This document shows, piece after piece, positions 13,001-25,000 of a DNA stretch of 64,000 nt (positions are counted from its first letter, which is position 1; each line of letters starts with the position of its first letter). The notes under the pieces are model-generated. The model made no database searches and was not told the origin of the DNA. It saw only the letters and a program-made list of their open reading frames with translations. A program made the translations under genes and the position numbers. Origin of the DNA: Apricaphanius iberus (taxonomy: Eukaryota; Chordata; Actinopteri; Cyprinodontiformes; Aphaniidae); the NCBI GenBank assembly GCA_028564705.1, contig JAPXFQ010002718.1, forward strand, positions 1,240,001-1,304,000. Direction: 5' to 3'.

Positions 13001-16000
13001 TGTCTTCTCTGTTCCATAGTGGAATTCTCCAGTACTACATGCAAAGCCAGTACAAGTTGCAGCCTGCTGCTTGCATAAACACAAGGTTAAAAAAAAGTCT
13101 TTTTTCAGGCTTGGAGCATCAAAAATGTCTACTCTATTTTCACTATAATCATCATCATTTTAATTATTTTGATAACATTTACCGGTGTCTGGAAAAAACA
13201 TGATGCAGTCCATATGACAGTAAAATGGGCTACTTGAAGACAAACTAGTTTATTATTAATCAGATGTACGTATGAAAGGTCTTGTACGGACCAAAAAAAT
13301 GCCGTCTAATGCCGTTAAATTTTAAAAATACACCGTGATGTGAACATTTTGCCATACCGCCTAGCCATACTGTTTGTCCCTGATGGTGGCGCCAGCATAC
13401 CACACTGGCAGAGGAGGTGAGGATGGACTTGATGATTGCAGTGTAGAACTGCATCATTATCCGTGTTGACAGGTGTAATTTCTTCAGCTGCCTCAGGAAG
13501 TACATCTTCTGCTTGATTTCATGGTATCTGTTAGTTAATGAGTACATTTGAGCAATATCAGCCCTGTTCTGATATCTGCATCCCTATAAAGAACCATATG
13601 TGGATTACTGAGCATTAATGCGCGTTTCATGAAGTGAAAGATATCACTAGTTATAAGTATGATAATCGTGGATTAGCTTGAGTCTCTCCCATGGTTATCA
13701 ACATGGCTCTCCACTACATCCTGCACCACCTAGACTCTGCAGGTACCTACGCTCGGGTCCTGTTAGTGGACTTCAGCTCTGCATTTAACACCATCGTCCC
13801 AGAGCTCCTCTACCAAAAACTGTCCCAGCTCACCGTGCCTCCCTCCACCTGTCAGTGGATTACCAGTTTCCTGACTGACAGGAGGCAGCAGGTGAAACTG
13901 GGTAACTTCATATCCAGCACCCGGTCCCTCAGCATCGGCGCCCCCCAGGGATGTGTTCTCTCCCCACTGCTTTTCTCCCTTTACACCACTGATTGCACGT
14001 CAAGAGACCCTTCTGTGAAACTCCTGAAGTTTGCAGATGACACCACCGTCATTGGACTCATCCGTGACGGCGACGAGTCTGCATACAGAAGGGAGGTGGA
14101 ACAGCTGGTCCTCTGGTGCAGTCAGAACCACCTGGAGCTAAACCCGCTCAAAACTGTGGAGATGACAGTCGACTTCAGGAAGAGACCCCCTGCAACATCT
14201 CCTCTCATAATCACCAACAGGCCAGTCCCCACAGTAGAGTCTTTCAGGTTCCTAGGATCCACCATCACACGGGACCTGAAGTGGACCTCCCACATTGACT
14301 CTATAAGGAAGAAGGCCCAGCAAAGGCTGTACTTTCTGCATCAGCTCAGAAAGTTCAACCTGCCTCAGGAACTGCTGACCATATTCTACACAGCAATAGT
14401 CCAGTCTGTCCTGACCTCATCCATCTCTGTCTGGTTCGGATCCGCCACCAGGCAAGACGGGGACAGACTGCAGAGAACAGTCAGGACTGCAGAGAGGATC
14501 ATAGGAACCGATCTTCCCTCCATTCAGGACCTATTCCGGGCCAGGGTCAGGAAGCGGGCCAGAAAAATCACCATTGACCCCTCACACCCTGGCCACAATC
14601 TGTTTAGGCTCCTCCCCTCAGGCCGGCGTTACAGAGCGCTGTATGCCAAAACCACCCAACACAAGAACAGTTTCTTCCCCCAGGCTGTCTATCTGAACTC
14701 TGAATAGTCACAGAGTGTGAGTCCACTCACATGAACAATAAACTAAAACTCTGCACTGCTGTATATACTTACTGTACAATAACCCTGGTTTGGTGTATAT
14801 ACTATCCTTTATTTTTATTTGTATTTATTTAGTTTTTTTCGTTTTTTAATTTAACTTATTTAAGTTCTGTACTGGAGAGAAAAGTTGCCGGAGTCAAATT
14901 CCTTGTATGTGTCATACTTGGCCATTAAAGCTGATTCTGATTCTGATCTTTTGACCTGGGCAACACAGATCTGCTATGCCCTGGCTGGACTGTGAAGGGT
15001 TTTGTGTCATGCAGTGTGCAACACCTACAAACCAATAGGAGGAATGTCAGAATGAGAAATGTTTGAAAATATTATCCAACTGCAGTCAAATGCACTCTAG
15101 TTGGATGGGGCAACTTATCTGGGACGGTTGTTAGCCAGTTTGTATATTTTAACAATTGCGAGTGAAAAATGGGAGTAAAAACACATTTATTTAAGGAGTA
15201 AAAAGAGCAGATAATTACTTGAAAATGTAATTAAAGTGGAAGTGAATAACTGGCTAATAGATGATTAAGGTAAAGAATTTGTATTTTAGTTGACACAAAG
15301 GCCTGTTATATCAAATATTAATCTCCATTTTAATAAATCTTTCATTCTTGCCTTTTACCTCGGTATGCTTTTGGAAATTTACTCAAGTACATTTTGAGGA
15401 ATCTTGTTTTTTCCCCATATACTCTTCTTCAGTCACCCGGAGGTGCTTTCCAGCCCTGGGCCGAAAAGGAAATTTAGTAACCGTGGGAAACCAAACCAAT
15501 TTTGAGGATGCAGATGGAAAGATCAGAGATGCTAAAGATCTTGTGGATGGAGTGAAGTGAGTACTGATCCACAACGCCACAAGAGCAGTTATTAAAACAT
15601 ATTATTGATCTGGTGTCGCAATGTGGAAATGAATCTCTTCTCAGGAATGCTACGGTGGTCATAGAGGCTCGTCAAGTGGTGATGAAAATCTTTGAGGATT
15701 TTACGCAGTCCTGGTACTGGATCCTCATGTGAGTAAATAACCGTTCTTTTGTTCACTGGTTTGTCTGATTCAAATTTTTTAAATGTCCACTGAATTCACC
15801 GTTTCTGTCGTCGATGTTTTAACCTCCTGCTGCAGAGGGTTAGGGATTGCCTTGATCCTCAGCCTGCTCTTCATCGTCCTCATGCGCTTCCTGGCCGCCA
15901 TCATGGTCTGGTTTATCATCATCGCTGTGATCGTTGTATTAGCATATGGTAAGTGTCAAAACAACTTAATCCTTTTTTCATTTGTTTTCCCATCTTCAGA

Positions 16001-19000
16001 TTATTCAGTAGTTCTGTGGTTTGAATCAGAACAAAAGGTGGAATAAATGGATTGTTTTGAAAATGAAAAGAATCTGCTAGGATTCTTAAGTAAAACTTTT
16101 AATCACTTTTTGTAAAGTGCCTTGAGGTGATATCTGTGAATCAGCGCTATATAAATTAATTGAATTGAAAATGTATTTCTACTCAAACCTTTGAGTCAAG
16201 TGCTAACTTAAAATTTCAGTCCTGAACAACTAATTTCACTAGACCTTTCACTTTTTAACCACCATTGCTTTTAAGAGTACATAACAGAGGTGTGCACTTA
16301 TGTCAATATGGTGACTTTAGACTTGACTGGAAGAAAAATTCAAAGAATTGACCTGGACTTTGGCACCAATGACTTGGGACTTGGCATAGACTTGAGCCTG
16401 TTTATATGAAGAATTGATATTTTATCTTAATTAAAATACAAATCGGCTAGGAACTATAACATTTCCACAGTGGAACAGTTGGTAGCACATTTGCTTTGAA
16501 GCAAGAATCAAATCCCAGCCTGGGGTCTTTCTGCATGGAAAGACCAAACCCCCCCCCCCCCCGCCACCAAAAAAAAGGAAAAGCGGCATAGATATGGTAT
16601 GGATATATGGAGACTATGGAAACTACGTTGCCCTTAGGCTGACTACCTGCAACTGTAAAAACCTACTTTTGCATAGTGTGTCATTTTAAATGTCAAATGC
16701 TTGATATAACCCAATCTGAAATTTCCTTTGAGCAAGTAGATCTCATTAAATGACCATGGCTTATCGCGCTGCTATCTCTGGGCTTTGACTCTAAACAGAA
16801 ACACATTCTGTACCTTTTAGCTAGCAGAGAGTGGAAGTGGGCACACTATAGCCTGAAGAAATTCAATTTGAATTATGGAACTTCTTTAAATATAGTCATG
16901 TGGCTTTACTATTGCAGGGTAAGCAGATTGTGGTGTAAAAGTCAACATAAGTGAGAACCTATAACATTTGGACCATGTATTAAAATGACTTCCGAGCCTC
17001 AAGGATTTAATTGGCAGGCCAGAAGGAAGAGTGTAGCTGTTCGGCTACAAACTGCAGTTAGTAGAGTGAATCAGTATAGTAGCTTCCACTGATCATCATC
17101 ATGTTCATATGTCAAAGGTAGATCACACAGTTGCCTTTCTAGTTTTAAGCCAACATACTTTGCATGCTGATTATTTTATCATCCTGTTATTTGTACAAAT
17201 TAAAAAAATTCTGTCACAGTGCAACAATATTGCACGTTAGCCCTGGAGGTTTTTAGAATTAAATGAAAATCCAATAAGTTAACCTCTAATATCAGGAGTC
17301 AGGTGTTCAGTACTCATCATGGTGCTTAATGTGGAACTTGACTGTGACCCTTGCAGAGCTCTTTGGCATGTCACCATCTGAAAGACTCAACTTTGCTTTG
17401 AGAAACACTCTTAGCCAGCTGTCTCGTTTTATTTAAATAAAAACACTCTCACCCTCTTTATAACACCTGGCTTAGGGGAGAATTGACCTCAAAGATCAGG
17501 TATTCTTCCGTGACATTTAACAGAATCTGAGCACCTTTCCCGCAATCTTTAGACAAAACGACTATCCACTCAGTGATTCAATGATGCCCAGGTCACTTTT
17601 TATTTTCCTGTTTAAAGAGGAGGAGGGTATTCGTAGCACAATCTCTGTATATGTTGTCAGATTATGTCCTACCAGTTTATTTTGTTGCAGTGACGTGCTG
17701 TCAGCTTAGTCCGTGCGTCACCATTCATGAATGTCACCGCAGGTTATGTTGTCATTGCCGTCAGTGTATATACACTCAACAAAAATATAAACGCAACACC
17801 TTTGATTCTGCTCCCATTTTTCATGAGATGGACTTAAAGATCTGAAATTCATTCCAGATACACAATATTACAATTTCTCTCAAACATTGTTCACAAATCA
17901 GTCTAAATGTGTGATAGTGAGCACTTCTGCTTTGCTGAGATAATCCATCCCACCTCACAGGTGTGCCACATCAAGATGCTGATTTAAATCATGATTAGTG
18001 CACAGGTGTACCTTATACTTCCCACAATAAAAGGCCACCCTGGAATGTGCAGTTTTGTCTCACAGCAAAATGCCACAAGCATTAAGGGAGCGTGCAATTG
18101 GCATGCTGACAGCAGGAATGTCAACCAGATCTGTTGCTCGTGCATTGAATGTTCATTTCTCCACCATAAGCCGTCTCCAAAGGTGTTTCAGAGAATATGG
18201 CAGTACATCCAACCGGCCTCACAACCGCAGACCACGTGTAACCACACCAGCCCAGGACCTCCACATCCAGCAGGTTCACTTCCAAGATCATCTGAGACCA
18301 GCCAGTCAGACAGCTGCTGAAACAATTGGTTTGCATAACCAGACAATTTCTGCAAAAACTGTCAGAAACCGTCTCAGGGAAGCTCAACTGCATGCTCAAC
18401 GTCCTCATCGGGGTCTTGACCTAACTCGAGCTCGTCGCCGTAACAGATTTGAGTGGGCAAATGCTCAGATTTGATGGCGTCTGGCACGTTGGAGAAGTGT
18501 TCTCTTCACGGATGAATCTCTGTTTACATTGTTCAGGGCAGATGGCAGACAGCGTGTGTGGCGTCGTGTGGATGAACGCTTTGCTGATATCAATGATGTG
18601 GATCGAGTGGCCCATGGTGGTGGTGGGGTTATGGTATTGGCAGGCATCTGTTATGGACGAAGATCTGTACACAATTCTTGGAAGATGAAAAAATCCCAGT
18701 TCTTGCATGGCCAGCATACTCACCAGACATGTCACCCATTGAGAATGTTTGGGATGTGCTTGACCGGGGTATACGTCAGTGTGTACCAGTTCCCACTAAT
18801 ATCCAACAACTTTGTCAATTTTGGCCTGTGGAATTGTTGTCCACTCCTCTTCAATGGCTGTGCAATCTGATAAACTCTATGCAAAGAAGATGTGTTGCAC
18901 TCCATGAAGCAAATGGTGGCCACACCACATACTGACTGGTTCTGAGTCCCCAGACCCCCAATAAAGCAAAAAAACTGCACATTCCAGGGTGGCCTTTTAT

Positions 19001-22000
19001 TGTGGGCAGTATAAGGTACACCTGTGCACTAATCATGATTTAAATCAGCATCTTGATGTGGCACACCTGTGAGGTGGGATGGATTATCTCAGTAAAGCAG
19101 AAATGCTCACAGTGGATCACACATTTATACTGATTTGTGAACAATGTTGGAGAGAAATGGTAATATTGAGTATCTGGAATGAATTTTAGATCTTTAAGTC
19201 CATCTCATGAAAAATGGGAGCAGAAACAAAGGTGTTGCATTTATATTTTTGTTGTGTACTTTAAACCAAATAAAGGGTCAAATATGTGTCTGCAGCTGGT
19301 TTGAAAACTTGGGCGCTTAACTCCTCAGATGATTGCTGGAGATGCACCCCTTCATACGATTTAAGATTTTACTGGTAACGGTTGACATGAATTTTTTTTG
19401 ACCCGGTCTGTCAAGGTGTCGGACAAAAAACATGTGTAGTGTGACCTGTGGTTCCGTCATAAACTTTCAAAGTCTCTCTCAGCCCTCTCTAGCTGTTAGT
19501 AAATCACAAATCTATCGGCATATAAGAACCAAAAAGGAGTGTGGTGGGTGAAGAACCTTTAGGTGATTGGTGAAGGACCTATCCCACGGAGGGTGGCCAG
19601 AAAGGTCAGTTTTGGTCTGCTTGGACCAAAGAGCTTTCTTCAGTTTGCCAAAAGGCAAATGGGGAAACTTCATGGTCAAATTCTAGTCCAGCCTTGATGA
19701 GTTTTCAACAGTGCCCTTCTAATTGCCTCTCTCACATAAAGCTTTGACTGGTGAAGAACCAGCAACTGTTGTGTATCCAAAGTTTCTCTTACTAGTCTGC
19801 TCCTTGTACGTTCACAAGTACATATGGGCCTTATTTCTTCCATTTCTTGATTGCTTTAAATGAACTCCATGGGATGTTTAGAGCCTTAGAGATTTTTTTT
19901 ATCCATCCCCTGACTTTTACTTCTCAACCTTTTTAATGATTTTTGCTTGGAGTATTTTACTAGTCTCGGTGCTGAACTAGTAGCCAGTAAAGGGGATTAA
20001 CCGGTGATTGAACCTTCTGGCCACATGTCTTTACTCCAATCACTGCACGCTAATTTCCATTTCACTCATTGCGAGACCACTAGCTACTACTTGGCTGGAC
20101 CTCAGTTGAATTGGGTCAGCCACTATTTGTCATATGGTAGATATGTTTTCTTTTTTTGTTGTTGTCAAAAGCCAAGTTTTATTCATGATTTGTAAAAAAA
20201 GATTCAAAAGGGTAAATACTCTACAGTTGCCACATGTAAACACATCTGATCCATTATTCCATTGAAAGCTTTGACTATGACCACTTGCCAGATAAAATCT
20301 CTAGTAAAATAGTCCAAAGTGTTAATTTTTAGTTTTGTAAATTAGTTATAAAATGTCTCTTAATGGACTAAAGTGAAACCGTGGTTGGTGCTACTCCAGG
20401 AATCTTCCACTGCTACATGGAGTATGCTGACCTGAAGGGAGAGCCGGGCGCTAATGTGACACTACAGGAGCTGGGCTTTCAGACTGACTTCACAGTCTAC
20501 CTGCAAGTCAGACAAACATGGCTGGCCTTCAGTGAGTACTTAGAAACCTCCTACATCTTCCTGGAATTATTAAAGAGGACTTTGTCAACTCACCTTCTTT
20601 GAATGTATTTCAGTGATCATCCTGGCCATTGTGGAGCTAATCATCATCCTACTGCTCATCTTTCTAAGGAAGCGGATCCTCATTGCCATTGCTCTTATCA
20701 AAGAAGCCAGCAGGTCAGATTTCAGAGTACTTGATGGTGTATGAATCTAGCTGCGTACTAGACGTGCTAAAACTATTGTTGTAAAACGGTGGTGGTTTGT
20801 AATCCTTAAGTTTCCTCATCATGGCTCGAAATCTATGCAACCAGCTAAAATTTGGATTAATGGTAGGATGAGAACGTCAGTTTTTGAAACCTTGATGGAC
20901 TTCTGCTGTAGTACCTGGTCTATGCTGACTGTAATTGTTTTTTCTTTCCAGAGCCATTCGACATGTGATGTGTTCCCTTTTTTATCCACTCTTCACTTTC
21001 TTCCTCCTGACCATAGTCATCGCTTATTGGGCCGTAACCGCTGTGTATCCTTTACAGTCACTATTTTTCTAAGAGGTGTTTGCTCATTTTGACCTACAAG
21101 GTCGTCTTTTAAAAAACAAAGACATTTGATAGTATTTAATTTTCCACCATTTAAAGTTATGACCTCTGAACAAACTGAACAGAAAATTCAAATAGTGCCA
21201 TCTCGCATGGCGCAGATTAGTAGGCTACTTGTCTTGTATACAAACATTTCACCTCCTGAGGCTGAACGCACAGTCTCCCAACTTTCTTTTGGTCAGCATG
21301 GATGTGAACTGAGCACCTACAAAGCAGTGCAAATTTGATGCGTCCAAGAAGTGTGGTTTTGCGGCCCTCTCCTAAATTTACACGGGAGTTTTTGTTTTTG
21401 ACGTGCTACGCGTCTAAAATGCATCAGTTAAGATCTGATTTAACAGAAAATCGAACATGGGAGAAAAGTAAAATACGGAGAAGCTTGAAAAGAAAGGACA
21501 GATTTCTGACTGCTTGACTACGAAAAATACACGGTGGAAGTCGGCTGCTCTGTGGATCTAATTTTTTTTTTTTTTATCACGGGTTAGGAGTAGTTGAGCC
21601 TTCAGGTGAAGAATCACCCAGTTTATGATGGCGCTGGTCAGTTTTGCAAGGATAACATGTAAAAGGAAATGGCATGAACAGAAATGTCTGCAGTTCTGGG
21701 AGTGGATGGTGAGTTTATATCTATGAACAGCAGAGTTGACGAGTAAAACACGTCCATTGAATTCTTCAGTGCTTACCCGTCTGGAAAGCAGCGGTAACTC
21801 TTAAAAGCGCTGTCAGCTCCTGGATAGCGAAACACATTGGGTACAGTATCCAGGTCTGAGGCGATTCTCTCATGAGCATAACGTTGAGATCGGCAGTTTG
21901 AATTGCAATCTGTCACCATGTTAAGCCGGTGAAATACAGAAAATATCGGTCTGAGGTCTGATTTGTCTAAAATTTTTGACCCCCACCCCCCCCACCCCAG

Positions 22001-25000
22001 CTTTATTGTATTTGGTATTTCTTCAGGCCCACTGATGTGTAGAAAACTACTCCAGATTGACGCAAAGTATGTTTATGCTGCACAAGGCAGCCTTAAAATA
22101 ACTCACTTCAGATTTGTTGCTCTGACTGCTAACTTCTGTGGATAACCAGACGTTGCTTATCTTCAGTGGAAAAATGCAAACGGAAACAAAGTTTGCAGGA
22201 CAGGCATGGAGTTTAGAACCATAAATACTGCTGAAGCCTGTAGCTCAGCTGTCGAATCCAAGGAGTTTTTAAACTCAAGAAATCTGATCACACCCCCCCC
22301 CCCCCCCCAAAAAAAAAAAAGAAAAAAAAAAGTGCAGCCGAAGGGATTAGAGCAATTTCGACATTGAAGAGATAAGTCAGAATTGTTGAAAAAAAGACAC
22401 AAATTTTATAAGTGGTATCTCACTAGAGGCCAGTAAAAAAGAGAAGACGTAACATGATTTACAGAATCTCTAAAATACCCCGGTCTCAAATGTGAATCAT
22501 CCAGTATAAATGTGGTAAAGGGTAAAATTTTGAAAAGCAGTCATTTCCACTAGATGCACTTAAAGGGCTGTGTTCAAAGTGTAAAAGGATCCAAATATAA
22601 TATAATATAAAAGCAGTCGGAGCTTTTTTTTCTTCTACACTTGTCTTTTAGAAACTGACTGAAGCGTTCTGCGTTCGGTTCTCGGTGCATGATTCCCACG
22701 GGAAGATAATTTATGGTACTCCTCTTCTGAATCTTGGTCCAATGAAGATCTGATGATTTGTTTGATAAGATCTCTTTGGCTTCTGTCTCTGAGACGAATT
22801 GAGCGTTTACCTTAACAGAGCAGTTTCCTGTCCACTTCCAATGAACCAATCTACAAAGTGGTTAATCAGACGGTGTGTGAGCACTCAGGGGAAACTTGTG
22901 AACCAGCTGTAAGTTTGACTTTTTCACTTGCCCTCACTACCATTTTTGTTACACGCACATCCTGAAGTTGGGTATGAAGTCACGCCTTGGCTTTTTGTTT
23001 TTCAGAACTATTCGACAAGTAGCATGAAAAAGGACTGCCCTGATTCAGAGTGTAATTTTGCCTTCTACGGTGGAGAAACGGCTTACCACAAGTACCTAAT
23101 CGTCCTGCAGTTCTACAACGTCTTTCTCCTCTTCTGGTGTGCCAACTTCGTCATCGCTTTGGGACAGATGACACTAGCTGGGGCTTTTGCCTCCTACTAC
23201 TGGGCCTCCATCAAGCCAGATCATATCCCCTCCTTCCCGGTGTTTTCTTCGATGGGGAGAGCTCTAAGGTGCGTCTGCCACTTTTGGGTCAGTCATGATT
23301 TTCAACATTAATATTTGCTCAGTTTTTATCAACCAACATCCTGGTTTTGTCTTTTTTTTAATTCAGGTATCACACAGGGTCTCTGGCGTTTGGTTCTCTT
23401 ATCCTCTCAATCATTCAGATCATCAGAGTTCTGCTGGAGTATTTGGACCACAAGCTGAAAGGTGTGTTACTCTGTATAAACCCATGTTTGTTCACTGCTT
23501 AAACCGTTATGTTTGTGGAATAGTCTATGAATTGCTTGGATTTAGGTTTGTCTCGTCAATCTGTCATTGGCAGGAGCTCAAAACAAATTTGCAAAGTTCT
23601 TGCTGTGCTGTCTGAAGTGCTGCTTCTGGTGTCTGGAGAAATGCATCAAGTTCCTGAACAGAAACGCCTACATCATGGTGCGTATTAAGATGTTCACTTT
23701 CAAGGGAGAGACATTATGCCTCTTTTTAAACAAGCTATAGGTTGGTGATGTGTATAAAACACGTTGCTACAGTTCTTTGCGCTAAATCAATCTAAAACAA
23801 ATCTCTCTCCAAAAAGATCAGAGCTCAATTGACTATTTCAGTCTCTGTCGGAATGAGGTGTTTAAATCTCCTGCAAATAAGCGGTTGCAAAATGGTGGGC
23901 AGGTGTTGACAGATGGGGGGGCAGGACTATATTCAAATTGCGCTTATTGTAACTTAATATTAAGTAACTTTTCTCACTTTGGTCTCAGTGCAGTTTGAGA
24001 TTTTGACGCTGACTTTGATGTTGGAGCATTTTTTTGCCGCAGACAGTGACGTTGGAGCACCTAAAACTGTTTTCATCCATCCACGTGCAGATCCTGAAAA
24101 CAGAGAAAACGCAGATCTCCACTTTGGCCAGAGTTTTTTTTTTTTTCATATTAGTTTTTGTGGCGAAAATCTGCGTTTGTGTGGATGATGAGCCAAACCG
24201 TAGAAAAATATGTTTTGAGAGACAGGCGGCCACGTGTGGACAAGGCTCTCTTGTGGTTGAATGTAAATAAGTTTACTACTGAAAAACATCAAAGCTAAAC
24301 AAATCTAGTCAAACAAGATCATGACATCACTAAAAAAAAATACAGTATTAAAATTAGCATACATCAGTGTATACATGCTAAGTTTACATTAACTTGTTTA
24401 AACGACGCTTAGTGAAACAGCATGTGGGTGTTTTCTGATGCTGGATCATTGAGCTCATACTGCTGTGGTACGCTAGGTGTAGTTTGCAGTAAATACACTG
24501 TAATTTGTTCTCCTTTTTTTTCCTTTTTAGAATGTAACGATCCCAATATTTACACATTTCCTGATGTTTAAGAGCATCTTTACTCTCCGCCATTGTGCTA
24601 AGTTCAAAATGTGTCACACGCCTGTGGTGTTCTCGGCGTAGGTTCTTCCAAAACAATGGTCCGTGTGGAACAAGTTCCTTGCACGTACAGTGTGCATTGT
24701 AGGAATTTAACCAGGCTTCAAGACAGAGTTTTTGCTTCGAGCAATAGAGTAAATCGAGTAACTCGACGAATCGCTGCTGCCCTAAAATGATATAAGGCTA
24801 TATTGCACATGAAATAGATTGGTCCAAATGGTAAAAGGAAAAACTTTATTAAGTTGATTATTGGATCTCTCTAACTTTCGTTCATGCATCAAGGATTCAA
24901 CCGTCCGTTGCTGAAGGAGCTCTCCGGTTCAGCAAAATGTTTGGGTTGGGAGACGCTGTCCAACGGTCATGTTAGTTTAACCGTCTTCGGTCAGAGCTGA

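Noticed and set aside
12826..13203. 125-codon frame as a small gene
   Set aside because: Low-complexity, Lys/Leu/Phe-rich translation of AT-rich intron DNA with no motif or splice context.
15783..16046. 87-codon frame with a strongly hydrophobic stretch
   Set aside because: It is exon 10 of slc44a2 (membrane segments 2 and 3) read through into its introns, not a separate small membrane protein.
16466..16572. Functional tRNA gene
   Set aside because: The B box is mutated (aatcaaatccc), no cloverleaf can be drawn, and the extension is that of a SINE.
17651..17845. 64-codon frame almost identical to one at 10818-11012 (minus)
   Set aside because: The identity comes from the duplicated flank and terminal repeat at the DNA level; third-position bias or homology to a protein is not seen, so it was used as evidence of duplication only.
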